Shown piece after piece: positions 44,959 to 55,671 of a stretch of DNA of 64,000 nt. Position numbers and translations under genes: made by a program. Source of the DNA: Mesostigma viride (lineage: Eukaryota; Streptophyta; Mesostigmatophyceae; Mesostigmatales; Mesostigmataceae); NCBI GenBank assembly GCA_009746045.1, contig RPFO01000079.1:4176271-4240270 (forward strand), given 5' to 3'. Numbering within the stretch: the stretch's first letter is position 1; every line of letters begins with the position of its first letter. The notes below the pieces were generated by a model. It had not been told where the DNA came from, ran no database searches, and saw nothing but the letters and a program-made list of their open reading frames with translations.

Positions 44959-45109
44959 TGTCAAGAATCCTGTCTTGAATATGCCCATTATGCTGACCGT
45001 GCAGAAATCTATAATACGGGCAATTGTATTCGAGCCCTAATTAACAAATAGATATGCTCGGATAGTAGTACCTAAGTGGGATTTGTCCTACGTGAATGGA
45101 CACTATGAC
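44959..45109 (+). repeat. 3' LTR of E, first piece
   Basis: TGTCAAGAATCC onward, matching 27980-28130. It ends with ATGAC (45105-45109), the target duplicated by B2. Confidence 0.92.
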
Positions 45110-45753
45110 AGTTAGCATATTGGTGATGCAATATGCTAAGCATATCATACCTGAAGTGGCCTTTCCAACGCCGTGCTAAACGCCTCATTTGGACAAGGAA
45201 CTTGAGAGTTATCAAGTCCCGAAGTAATGCCGCCGGACGCTACAGCAGTACCAGGACTAAGGACACGTGAGGGACAGGGCACGTGGCAGTGTTGGGTGAA
45301 CCATCACACGTTACGTGTCACAGGACCGACTGTCACTAGGAGGTACTGTGGTCAATATTGGTTGATGGTACCAAGAATGTCACAGGACTTCAGGACTGGC
45401 AGTCCTGCAGGCCTGGGATGGACGGGTACTTGTCATGACGGATAAATCCAGAGCGTTACTGTCATTCATGGAAGGACAGACGTCCTGGATTGATGCAACC
45501 AAGGAAATTGACAGTGGCGGACCTGCCAAGGCGTGCAAGGCCTGGCAGCAATGGTGAGACCTAGAAAGGCTCGGACACAGCAGTGGCCAAGCGTCTTTTC
45601 CCAACACCGTCCGTGGGTACTGCCGCCTCAGGCTAGTGACCACAGGGTAGTGAGGCAACTGTGGTAAAGGTTAAAAGCCGCTGGTTGAAACCATGGCTCC
45701 ATTCATCACATCTTGGGAAGACCAGAAACTCACTGATCCGCGTTCATCTAAAT
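45110..45753 (+). repeat. 5' LTR of B2
   Basis: 644 bp, AGTTAG...CTAAAT, with the terminal hairpin AGCATATTG/CAATATGCT. CGTATTACAGTC follows; no TGG primer-binding site. Confidence 0.95.
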
Positions 45754-45777
45754 CGTATTACAGTCTGGTCGACGGAT

Positions 45778-46743
45778 ATGTCGAATTCGGACTCTGAAGC
45801 TAGGACAAACACCTTTGCGCGTGCAGCAACGGTAGCGGCGTCCAGTCCAGTACCCGCAGGAGGGCACGAGGACTCGGAGGAAGTGCGCCGAAATATTCGT
45901 GCGGTGTCGGCACCGGGCGAGTACGTCCGAGGAGCAGCCGAGCAGCTGCTGAGATTTCGCGAGGACCTCGCGGAAATCATCAGAAGGCTGCCAGCGTCTT
46001 GGCGGGCTGGCCACACAAACGCATTCGCGTTTGAGCAGGTGGTCACTCTGCTTTTGCAGATAATTGCCATAAGCCTCGGGGGTGCCCGAGAGATAAACGA
46101 CCTTGTCGCCAATCTCCGCCTTGGGGACGACTACACCGGCGTGCCAAACGTGGTGCAGGTCGCCCGGGACAGGCGGGAGGCCATCGTTCGTGGCAGTACG
46201 CAGGCGTTGGTGGCAGAGTGCCAGAATCTGGCGCACTCTGTCTTAGAGTTGACCAGAGGCGCTGCTGATCGTGTCTTCATTACTCTTAATCCCTTCTCCA
46301 TCTACACTAGTCGGGATACTCCACATTCTCGCCGAGAGTTAAACCAGCTAAGTTTGACTGTCGACGTGGTTGGCGGTCGAGAGGTCTCAGCCGACGACGC
46401 CTTCTACGACTTCGTAGATCAGCCAGCAGGGGCGGTAGTACAGCCGGCCCAGAGGCGTCACGAGGGCGACGGCTCTCAGGAGGGCCGTGAGCAGGCGCAG
46501 CGGGACGAGCTTAATCGCTACCACATTGACGACAACGTTGGTTTAGGTGAGGCTCATTTGCTGAGGTGGGGGCGTTCTCGCTGGATACGTGATTACGCGT
46601 ATGGTTTGAGGCTTCCGGTGGTTATTAGGCCTGTGCCTACTCACGACGACCAGGGGCAGCCATTGAATCCGGTGGAGGGACCGTTCCACGAGCCAGCACC
46701 TGCACCGGTTGCAGGAGAAGCTTCGTCTGAAAACGAGGCTTGA
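45778..46743 (+). CDS. ORF1 of B2, unknown function, upstream of gag
   Basis: 321 residues from the first ATG after the LTR (MSNSDSEARTN); the frame is also open into the LTR but without a better ATG. I recognise no domain. Residues about 30-170 look helical (RGAAEQLLRFREDLAEIIRR, then EQVVTLLLQIIAISLGG, a hydrophobic stretch too short and polar-flanked to call a membrane segment). The C-terminus is acidic. Element D has a protein of similar size in the same position, with little obvious identity. It could be an extra structural or RNA-binding protein, or an N-terminal part of Gag that became separate, since Gag of C is a single long protein. Intact here, broken in B1. Confidence 0.65.
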   Translation: MSNSDSEARTNTFARAATVAASSPVPAGGHEDSEEVRRNIRAVSAPGEYVRGAAEQLLRFREDLAEIIRRLPASWRAGHTNAFAFEQVVTLLLQIIAISLGGAREINDLVANLRLGDDYTGVPNVVQVARDRREAIVRGSTQALVAECQNLAHSVLELTRGAADRVFITLNPFSIYTSRDTPHSRRELNQLSLTVDVVGGREVSADDAFYDFVDQPAGAVVQPAQRRHEGDGSQEGREQAQRDELNRYHIDDNVGLGEAHLLRWGRSRWIRDYAYGLRLPVVIRPVPTHDDQGQPLNPVEGPFHEPAPAPVAGEASSENEA

Positions 46744-46811
46744 GGGGGTGGAGGATAGGTGGAGAGTTTGCTGTTTTCTTGTTGCAAAGTTGGTCGCAGC
46801 CATTGTATATA

Positions 46812-48134
46812 ATGCCTAGGAGGGCAAGCCGGGGTGCGGCGACATTCGAGGAGCAACGGGAGCGAACGGCAGAGGAGGACATCGCCAGAGAGGAAGGGGA
46901 GGCGATGGAGGAGAGGGGCGTGGAGGCGCCAGCTGGGCAACCTATCCCAGAGATGGACCCCAGAGCCGGGAGAACACACAAGCGGTGGCGTGATGGGCAA
47001 GCTGAGGCGGAGAAAGTCAAGCGTGCCAGGCGACCTACGGAGGCAGTGGTGCTCACAACGCCTGGTGAGGAGGACGCCATCGTCACCCCAGGTGTGCGTG
47101 CTGCAAAGCAAGCTGCTGTTCACGATAGGGTGTCTGGTATGTTGCCCGAGCGTTTGGAGGCTAGGATTGACCCTCCCCAGGCACCACCAGTGCGTGTGGG
47201 GAGTGTGTTGCCTGGCACCCGTCCATTTTCTGATGCTGTGACAGTCATGAATGGGCAGAAAGCGCTCAACCCTCCCTGAAGCAAGACAACCTGGATAAAT
47301 GGCTTGATGACATGAAGCTAGTCGTGGGCTCTGTCGCAGCAGGTGTGGATATTGTCAGGGTGTTTCACTCTTCCACCGCAAACAAGGGGTCGTCTGAAAG
47401 GGTCAATGACATGGCTAGGCATGCTCTGAAAGAGGGGCACACTTGGCTACAGTTCCTAGATGACATCAAGGAGGAGTTTTCTGACAGGGTTCACAATCTC
47501 ACCATGGAAAAGAAGAGAGAATTTGATGAGTTTGAGATCAAGGGTGAGGTGGCTGCTGAGCTGGCCAGGTTTGAGTTGATCGTGGAGGCAGGCAAGAAGC
47601 AGGGCTTCAGTGTGACAGTCAGGGCAGCAGCAGACCACTTCTTGATAAGATGGGCTTGTCAGAGGAAGGTAGGGCTACTGCTAGGCAGCTCTGTGATCTC
47701 ACTGATGGCACCTGGGGGGCTCTGAAGCGTGTGATACTAAACTTCAGGACCCGGGTCCCTACCTGCAAGGGTATCAGTTCTCAGGGAGGGTCAGCGTCTC
47801 AGGCTAGCCAGGGCAAGAACCGTACCCCATCTGGGACACGGTATGGCAGCAGGAGAAGGAAGCAGGCCCAGAAGGAGCAGAACCAGGGTGGTGGAGGGGT
47901 CAGCAGGGGAACCAGAATCAGGGGAACCAGTCTGGCAACCGTAACAGCCATCAGCAGGGTAAGGGTGGTGGCCAGGGGCAGAATAACAATCAGGCCTCAG
48001 GCAACCAGAACAAGCAGGACAGCAAGGCCCCAGGGGGAGGGTCTGGCAAGAGCAAGTGTTTTGCTTGTGGCAAGGAAGGTCACTGGAAGAGGGATTGCCC
48101 AAACAAGAAGAAGGGGCAGTCTGATCAGAAGTGA
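46812..48134 (+). pseudogene. gag: Gag of B2, with three frameshifts shared with B1
   Basis: Starts at an ATG directly after TATATA (MPRRASRGAATF). The frame changes by -1 near 47258, 47640 and 47890; the open segments 46812-47279, 47312-47725, 47650-48138 and the last frame together give a Gag-like order: acidic N-terminus, helical capsid-like middle, Gln/Asn/Gly-rich linker, CCHC knuckle at 48057-48101 (KCFACGKEGHWKRDCP). The last frame ends in TGA at 48132-48134, in frame with Pol. The same shifts in both copies mean that they were present in their common source, and that B was moved with help from another element or that the shifts are tolerated. Confidence 0.75.
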
Positions 48135-48138
48135 CTAG
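48132..48138 (+). promoter_or_regulatory. Gag stop in readthrough context TGACTAG
   Basis: The codon after the knuckle region is TGA followed by CTAG, and the pol frame continues without a break on the other side. UGA followed by CUA(G) is an established leaky-stop context. The same sequence is present in B1 at 15382-15388 on the - strand. Confidence 0.6.
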
Positions 48139-50333
48139 TGAAGCAGTCCCGTGTACATAGTGAGACACCCTGTGGGGACACAGCTTCACATGTAAATAAA
48201 TCTGGGCAGGGTGCCACCTCTGATCAGCACCAGGGGTGTACTGATGTTCTCATTCCACAAGATTGCATGCATGCTGCAGCACAACAATCCCCTCAACTGT
48301 CAACAGGTGGAGGGTCCCCAGACAGGGTTGGCTCTGGGAGCCTAGATGCTCTGCTGGGAGGGTCTGCTGGGTCCTCTGGATCCAAGATGCAGAAGGTGGA
48401 TGTTGCGTCCTCACACGCAGGGCCCGTCCAGGCGTCTTCCCAGGTGCGTAATCTGGCTAGGCAACTGAGCTACACGGATGCTGGACGCAGGCTGCACAAT
48501 ATCTTTGGTCACACAGCCATGGCTGAGATGTTTGGTTGGAAGATTGGAGATGAGCCACTGAGGGAAGCATGCAGGGCTGCAGCTGAGCAATGTGCTTGTA
48601 AGGAGAATGCTGCCAAGAAGCCAAGGTCCCATGCTAGGGAGCCTGCCAGGGAGAAGGGGGACATCCAGGTAGACGTCCAGCATATCAGGGGCTTATACAT
48701 TTTGGTGGCAGTGGACAGATTTAGCAGGTACAGGCTGCTCCAGATTCTGCCAGATATGAAGGGGAATACCCTGCTGCTGGGCTTGCAGACTCTCTTACCA
48801 GGCTTTGGGGTGTACAAGACAGTACAGGCTGATATTCAGTTTGAGTGCCTACTGTCACAGCAGGAGCAACTGCCATGCAAGCTGCTGGTCACGCCCAGGG
48901 AGAGCCATGGACAGCAAGGTGCTGTGGAGAGATCCATCAGGGAGGTCAAGACCGTAGTGCTGGCAGAACCTAAGGTGCCACTGGTAGCATCTGCTTTGGA
49001 GAGGGCAGTGTGGACCAGGCAGGTGGAAGAACAGTTGAACCTCAGAATAAACTACTATTATGACGGGGTGGCTGTCAATCCTGTAGCACTGCAGTTTGGG
49101 ATGCTAGCCCAGGAAGTGGTCCAGGCATGCTTGAGGAAAGCAGACAGGGTGTTTGCTCAGTTGAGACGCAAGGATAGGGGCTGGAATGTGCTGAGGCCTC
49201 AGGTGGGGCTGAAGGTCAGAATGTGGAAGGAGCCATCAATGCAGGGCAAGAGGGGCAAGTGGCAGAACGGGGTGGTGACCTGTGTGGAAGATGCCAATCG
49301 TTCCTGCCTTGTGGCCTTGGAGAGTAATCCCAGGCATGTTTACAGGTTGAGCTGGGCCAACGTCAAGGAACGCAAGCCACATGCAATCTGGCCTGCAGAC
49401 GGGCCTGGACCCCAGTGTTGGCTGGAGGGCCAGGTTAAGGACCAGGTAGTTGATGTGCCTGTCACTGACGTGGGAGGTGGCTATCCCTCTGATGATGATG
49501 AGGTGCAGGAGGCAACTGCATCACCTGTGGTGGAGCCAACGGGGGCTGGGCCTGCACCAGGGTCCAAGAGGCCACTCATGGCAGACATTGTCCGGTCGCT
49601 CATGTTCAACAAGCACAAGGATCCCAAGGTATCTAAGTTGACTGAATGGGGTTCTTGCTGGGCTGCTACCCTAGAAGTGGATACTAACTCAGAGGTGTCT
49701 ATCATCAGGGTGGAGGATGCTCAGGGCCTGAAGGTGAATAAGGCTGGCTGCAGGGCAGTGAGTGACTTTACGGGCACTGTAACAATGAAGATCCTAGGGG
49801 AAGTGACTGTGCCTATCCTGGGTGTCCCCACTGCGTTCTGTGTGGTGGAAGGGTACCAGGGGCCTGCCATTTTGGGCCAGAATTTCTTGTGCATGCCAGG
49901 AGTGACTCTGTCAGCAGATGAGCTTGCACTAGAAGGTCATGGCAGTTTGCCCCTCCAGAGATATCACTACTCCAAGGGTCTAGCTGTGGCAGTCAAGGCT
50001 GTGAAGGGGCAGCAGAGTGTGGGGCCTGAAGGCAAGGAGCCCATTGCTGAGGACTTGTTGATCATCCCAACCACCCTAGATCCACGGGACTTGGGGGTGC
50101 ACAAGTACCAGATTGCTGGTCACAGTCCTATTTCCTGGCACCAGTTGGTAGAGTTGATGCAAAGCCCCAAGATGGCTAAGGCATGGATTCTAGGGTTTGT
50201 CTCCAGTGGGCATGACTGGATAGTGTCTAACTGTGCTGAGCCTGTGGATGAGTTGCCCAGGGAGCATCAGTTGCTAAGGCTCTTGTTTGTGCTCAAGCTG
50301 AAGGAGATAGACGGGTGCAGGTGCCACATGTGA
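48135..50333 (+). pseudogene. pol: Pol of B2, part 1: integrase, retropepsin-like domain, start of RT
   Basis: Opens right after the TGA. Numbering from 48138: zinc site H120, H125, C152, C154 (C-X-C where most integrases have C-X2-C); catalytic candidates D179, D232 and E264, with 31 residues between the last two; integrase tail about 320-410; protease-like domain about 505-600 with D515-T-N-S and ILGQNFL. Translation ends after KEIDGCRCHM because two bases differ in length from B1 near 50313 (GACGGGTGCAGG here, GACGGTGTGCAGG in B1). Confidence 0.87.
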
Positions 50334-51673
50334 GGCCAGTTGTGACTGAGTACCATGGCACGGGGGAGCTGACAGATGAGGAGTTGTATACGCCTGGGAT
50401 GCTGCATGATACCTGGAGGATTGTTCTGTGTATATATCTGTCTTTCCTGGTCAAGGGCATTGCGTACAGCTCTGTGCTGATTGATTTCAAGAGGGCTTTT
50501 CTCAAGGGTGATGTGGAGCAGGCCAAGGAGACGTGGCGTGATATCCCTCCCTTCTTTGTAACAGTGCCCAAGGTGTGGAGAGCAGAGATCAAGTCAAAAT
50601 ATCTCAGAATACTCAAGGGTTTGGAGGGTCTCAGGTCCAGCCCTATCATCTGGAGAAAGAGCCTGGAAAAGTTTCTGAAAACTCACTGTGGCTTTACTGT
50701 GTCTCCAGTTGATCCTTGCTTGTTCCAGAGTACTCATGAAGGGTTGCCTGTGTTTGCATCTCTGCATGGAGATGACCTGCACCTTTTAGGGCCTCCTGAG
50801 TGGGTGGATTCAGTACTGTCCAAGATCCAGAAGAGGTTTGAGTTAGGAAAGGTCCAGCACATGAAGCAGGATGAGCCCATGGTGTTTTGTGGAATGCAGG
50901 CCACGCTGATCAAGAGGGCAGGTACTTGGTTTATCAAGATGGAGGGTGGCAACAACTATCCTCAGCAGATCATTGATGCCCTCCAGCAGCCCATTACCCA
51001 GGCCAGGTGTGCCACAATCAGGGGAATGTTGGCTTGGCTAGCTAGCATTTGTGCCCCAGATTTGTTGGTGCTGAGTAGGCTCACAGATGCTCAGCTGGTT
51101 GAGGTAGGGGCAGAGCAGGTGGTTGAGTCTGTCAGGAGCTCACCTCCACTCATACTGGCAGCTGTGGACTTGTACAAACCACTCAACATGGTGCTTTTTG
51201 TGGACAGTTCCATGGACAGCAGGAAGGTGACGGATGTCAGGGGTAGGGCAGCAGCACTCATTACACTACAACAGGAGCACACTTCTCTGGTCAGCTGGTA
51301 CAGTAGGTTACAGAACAGGGTGACGCCCAGCAGTGACATTGCTGAGTGCAGGGCAATATGTGAGGGGCTACACACTGCTCTTTACCTCAGGGAGTTATTC
51401 TACCAGCTCTGTCAGGTAGCTTCCTGTAGCTTGCAGCTGCACACACTGGTCAAGACAGACAGCATGGGCATGGTGCAGTTTGTGCACAGACAGCTCGCCA
51501 GGAGCAGGGATCTGGATTATTTGTTGCTGAAGGAGATGTCTTACCTTGCTCATCTTGAACATGTGCCTGGTGTTGACAACCCAGCAGACGCCCTCACCAA
51601 GCTGGAGAGCAAGGCTGAGCTACAATACCCTGTGCTCAAAGGGCTCATGGACCCCTTTTCTGGTGGGACTTGA
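50315..51673 (+). pseudogene. pol: Pol of B2, part 2: reverse transcriptase and RNase H
   Basis: Continuation in the next frame, 452 codons. Contains LIDFKRAFLKGD, SLHGDDLHLLGP (active site HGDD), FCGMQAT, FVDSSMDSR, IAECRAI, KTDSMGMVQF and NPADALTK, then a TGA after FSGGT. Together with part 1 it is the same protein as in B1, where this half is in frame with the retropepsin-like domain. Confidence 0.87.
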
Positions 51674-52636
51674 AGTCCAGCCTTTGCCAGTTGGTGGCTG
51701 ACCAGTGCTGTTGTCCCCAGGGGGGAGGGCAACAGGTAGCCTACCTGTCACCAAGCAGGTAGAAGGCTCAACAGGAGCAAGCTCTTCCTGTAAAGGATTA
51801 GCACAGTGGGATGCCTTTGGCCTCGGGCAGTTAGGCCATGACAGGGCAGGCCATGTTGAGAGTTCTTCCAGGTTGTTTGTATATATCTCTCTTGTTTAGT
51901 TTTCTTTAGCTGTGAATAAGTGACAACCTTGGATATTATGGTGTTGTAACCTGACAGTTGGGCCTTGCTGGTGCAGGCTGGTCCACTGGGAACACTCAAC
52001 ATTGGTTTTGGTGGATATTCTATAATAAACCATAATCATGTTGTATGCCAATCTCTCTTGTTGTCTGTCATGTGACCAGGTTAAGTTTAACCTGGGGTTC
52101 TGGGGTAGGGTTCGATTCCCTAGTTGAGCCACAGCCTGGTATGTATGACTCCTGGGCTTTAACACCCAGTGATGACATGGGCTCCCCATCAAGCAGTGGC
52201 ACAGTGGTGTTGAAGTGGTTTCCATTGGTGAACATTTGGATGGATGATGCCTGGAACGCTCGGGGCGGGCGCCATGAAACGGGCGCCAGTGATAACTGGG
52301 AAGACCAGGAACTCACTGTAATACGTTTCCTGTAGTCAGGGCCTCTCATTCAGATATCCAGGATATGTTGCCTAAGGAATATTCAATATCCTCCTTTAAG
52401 CCCAAGCCAAGGTACAGTTGCAAAAGAAAGGGTTGGGGATGACCTGCAGGTCAAGTTAATGATCAGATGGCAGGGTTGAACCATAGATCCCTAAGAAGGA
52501 TACCATTAAGGTGGCAAAAGGGGTGCTCATGAGGCTTATTATAAGTCCAGGGTAACCAGGTGTCCATTTCACAAGGCAGCAAGGAATGGGTTGGTCATGG
52601 TGTGAAGCTTGCAGCTCCAAAACAAGAAAGGGTTGG
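51674..52636 (+). other. 3' untranslated region of B2 with T-arm-like motif
   Basis: No gene. AATAAA at 52024-52029. A hairpin (CCAGGTTAA/TTAACCTGG) is followed by GGTTCGATTCC at 52109-52119 in a perfect 5-bp stem with the 7-nt loop TTCGATT. Ends in a purine-rich tract (AACAAGAAAGGGTTGG) before the LTR. Confidence 0.6.
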
Positions 52637-53280
52637 AGTTAGCATATTGGTGATGCAATATGCTAAGCATATCATACTTGAAGTGGCCTTTCCAACGCCG
52701 TGCTAAACGCCTCATTTGGACAAGGAACTTGAGAGTTATCAAGTCCCGAAGTAATGCCGCCGGACGCTACAGCAGTACCAGGACTAAGGACACGTGAGGG
52801 ACAGGGCACGTGGCAGTGTTGGGTGAACCATCACACGTTACGTGTCACAGGACCGACTGTCACTAGGAGGTACTGTGGTCAATATTGGTTGATGGTACCA
52901 AGAATGTCACAGGACTTCAGGACTGGCAGTCCTGCAGGCCTGGGATGGACGGGTACTTGTCATGACGGATAAATCCAGAGCGTTACTGTCATTCATGGAA
53001 GGACAGACGTCCTGGATTGATGCAACCAAGGAAATTGACAGTGGCGGACCTGCCAAGGCGTGCAAGGCCTGGCAGCAATGGTGAGACCTAGAAAGGCTCG
53101 GACACAGCAGTGGCCAAGCGTCTTTTCCCAACACCGTCCGTGGGTACTGCCGCCTCAGGCTAGTGACCACAGGGTAGTGAGGCAACTGTGGCAAAGGTTA
53201 AAAGCCGCTGGTTGAAACCATGGCTCCATTCATCACATCTTGGGAAGACCAGAAACTCACTGATCCGCGTTCATCTAAAT
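52637..53280 (+). repeat. 3' LTR of B2
   Basis: 644 bp; differs from the 5' LTR at about two sites (ATACTTGAAG for ATACCTGAAG, GTGGCAAAGG for GTGGTAAAGG). Confidence 0.95.
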
Positions 53281-53369
53281 ATGACTATGTGCCAAGTTGT
53301 ACAATGGCACTAGGACCATTGGTCACTATCTTCACCAGATTATAGTATTGTGTCATGTGCATGTCATAC
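53281..53369 (+). repeat. 3' LTR of E, middle piece
   Basis: Matches 28126-28214. Begins with the B2 duplication ATGAC and ends with CATAC (53365-53369), the target duplicated by F2. Confidence 0.92.
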
Positions 53370-53900
53370 TGTCAAAATGTAAGACAGGTGGCAGGCTTAA
53401 AGATCGAATAATGCTTTACTGATTTTATATATTGACTTTGAGTCGGCGTACAAACGGGTAGCCATGACAATTGCAGGGGCAACATTAAGTGGAAAAACAC
53501 ACTGTCGCAGTATCCGTCGATCTGGAAATAATCTACGGTATAAGTTAAAGTGCATCCAGCCGCCACACACAAGTGGGTGGCTTACATCAACACTAAAATG
53601 ATGCGTCAGATCACTAGTATGCAAGTACAAGGACATTGCGCCTCCAGGGCAGCACTTAGTGAACATAGGGTCGGCGCGTAGCGCGGAGCCAGGCAAATTT
53701 TGTCAGACGGCTACAGTACCACTGGTTACAGTACCACTGGTTACAGTACCACTAGGGTACGGATGTCAGCTAACTAAGATATTTAGCTAACTAATATATT
53801 TAGTAAAATGTAGAAGAAAGTAGTCATATAAGTTCCGGTATACCCGAAACTAGCACACTCAATTAAAAGACTGTCAGGCATATTGGGGCATATCCTGACA
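53370..53900 (-). repeat. 3' LTR of F2 (in element sense)
   Basis: 531 bp, TGTCA...TGACA; pairs with 55672-56202. Confidence 0.95.
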
Positions 53901-54466
53901 CCCCCTTGCATACAATGTGCCTGTTCCCCCCTTGCTCAGAGAAACCTATAGCTAGTGAGGGTATAGCCGGGTACACTCCCATGGCACCCCCCTTACACGG
54001 CTATCTGGTTGGAGCTGAGAGGAGACTTGATGACTGTAGCCCCCAGGTGTCCCTGGGAGTGCGCCACAGTGGCGGTCGCTTGGAGAATGCCGGTGACCCT
54101 AGAGAACCTTGGTTGTGGCTGCTGTTGCTGGGAAAAATGCTGGGACCCTGGAAAGACATCCGGTGGCCCCCAGGTGTCCCTGGGAGTGCGCCACAGGAGA
54201 AAAGAACACAGGTTGACTGGTTGATGCTGGTACTGCAGTACTGGTCACTGCTGGCTGCTGGCATGAAGACCTGCACCTGTCACGTCTGGCAGGGTGGGCG
54301 ACTAGCCGCTAGCAATGCAGGAGGGCCAGAGGACGGGTTGGGGGGGCTGGCTGCTGTCGCCTGCTGCAGTGCAGGTTGAAAAGCTCCAGGGCCCACGTCT
54401 GGTGCTAGCTGGGCCCAGCTGGCTGCTACCCCTTGTTCCCTGTCCCGGGGGAGCTGGATAAGGCGT

Positions 54467-55357
54467 TTAGAAGCAGAAACCGGGGGGGAGGTCGGGGGCC
54501 TCGTGGGAGGGCGCCGGGGTGTCGGTGGTGTGGTGGGCGGCGGGCCCGCCGGTGTTGCCGCGAGTGTTCCGTAGGTGAGGATACTTCCACCAGCAGGTGG
54601 GCTCCTGATGAGAGGTGCGACCGCAGTGGGTGCAGCTGGGCCGCTGGATCCCGCCATTGTGACCGCCACGCCCCCTGCCACGGCCGGTGCCACGGCCACC
54701 GCGTCCAGAGTGGGAGGTATGATACACCCCGGTGGCCTCCGCGGAATCTTTGTTACCGTGCACAAGGTCCCAGGCCTTAAGAAGGGCCGCCTTAGTTTCC
54801 TGTAGGGTGATACCGTCCCCAAGGTTCAATTGTGCAAGGGACGGTAGCAACTCCTCGGTCACGCCGGCGAGCAGATTCTCGGCCAGATCCTCGGGTGCCA
54901 TTTTGGCGCCGGTGGCAATCAGGTCGTTATAAGTTAATTCCCCGTCGGTTATATATTGCCGCATTGTGACGCCGGGTTCCAGCTTCATTCGATTTAGCTT
55001 GCGGCGTAGTGCTCGCCGGTTGCTCATCTGCAGTTTGAGATGCTCATATTCTTCACAGATGCGATGATATGCCACGCTGCCAGTTTTCTGAGTAACACTG
55101 TTTGCCACTTTGAGTGCCGGTCCAACGAGGCACTGACAAAGGGCCGCAAAAAGAATCAGGTCGCGTTCCTCATTGACCTCGGTGCCAAGCAGGACAGACA
55201 GCATCCCGAATGCTGTCACTACGGCCAGAAAAGGAATCTTCGTGTTATCCCACTTTACTGGGTCGAGGCCGTCGAACTGTGTAATATTTTTGCAGGCCTG
55301 TAGAATGTTGAGATCTTTCGTCGCTTTCGTAGCTGCTGCTGTCGCGGCTGCGGACAT
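54467..55357 (-). CDS. gag: Gag protein of F2
   Basis: 296 residues, same as F1 up to about residue 290 apart from rare substitutions (for example GGIQRP for GGTQRP before the knuckle). Capsid-like region, Gly/Arg-rich linker and CCHC knuckle are all present. It ends earlier than F1 because one C is added in a C run, so the C-terminal Pro-rich tail is read in another frame. No pol. Confidence 0.85.
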   Translation of the reverse strand: MSAAATAAATKATKDLNILQACKNITQFDGLDPVKWDNTKIPFLAVVTAFGMLSVLLGTEVNEERDLILFAALCQCLVGPALKVANSVTQKTGSVAYHRICEEYEHLKLQMSNRRALRRKLNRMKLEPGVTMRQYITDGELTYNDLIATGAKMAPEDLAENLLAGVTEELLPSLAQLNLGDGITLQETKAALLKAWDLVHGNKDSAEATGVYHTSHSGRGGRGTGRGRGRGGHNGGIQRPSCTHCGRTSHQEPTCWWKYPHLRNTRGNTGGPAAHHTTDTPAPSHEAPDLPPGFCF

Positions 55358-55660
55358 GATTGTCTCGGCAAGGTTAAAATCTGGTCACAACCGAGTCTCG
55401 GCAAGGTGAAAATCTGGAGACAGCCGAGAAAGCCGGAGACGCTCAATCCGTAATGGTAAAGATTAAGACTAATATGCGACGATGGTTGAGAACAGCAAAT
55501 ACGAGGTAGAGACGATCGTCTAAATACTGGAGTTCTTGAATTTCGATACAGGGAAGCCCGTCTAGGATATGCACGACTGGCATAAAGTGCCGACGTCGGA
55601 TTCAGGGAGTCAATTTGCCCGATAAATCGGACCAGTTTCAGCAATTTAGTAGGCCACCCC

Positions 55661-55671
55661 GCTCGATACCA
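55661..55671 (-). promoter_or_regulatory. Primer-binding site of F2
   Basis: TGGTATCGAGC on the - strand, directly after the 5' LTR, as in F1. Confidence 0.65.

Larger units (their letters stand above)
45110..53280 (+). mobile_element. Copia-like LTR retrotransposon B, copy B2 (complete, frameshifted)
   Basis: 8171 bp on the + strand, flanked by ATGAC (45105-45109 and 53281-53285). LTRs 45110-45753 and 52637-53280; ORF1, Gag, in-frame TGA, then Pol. The empty target is preserved at 28126-28130, which proves the boundaries. It shares three gag frameshifts with B1 and has its own in reverse transcriptase (near 50313). LTR differences are about two positions, so the insertion is recent. Confidence 0.96.
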
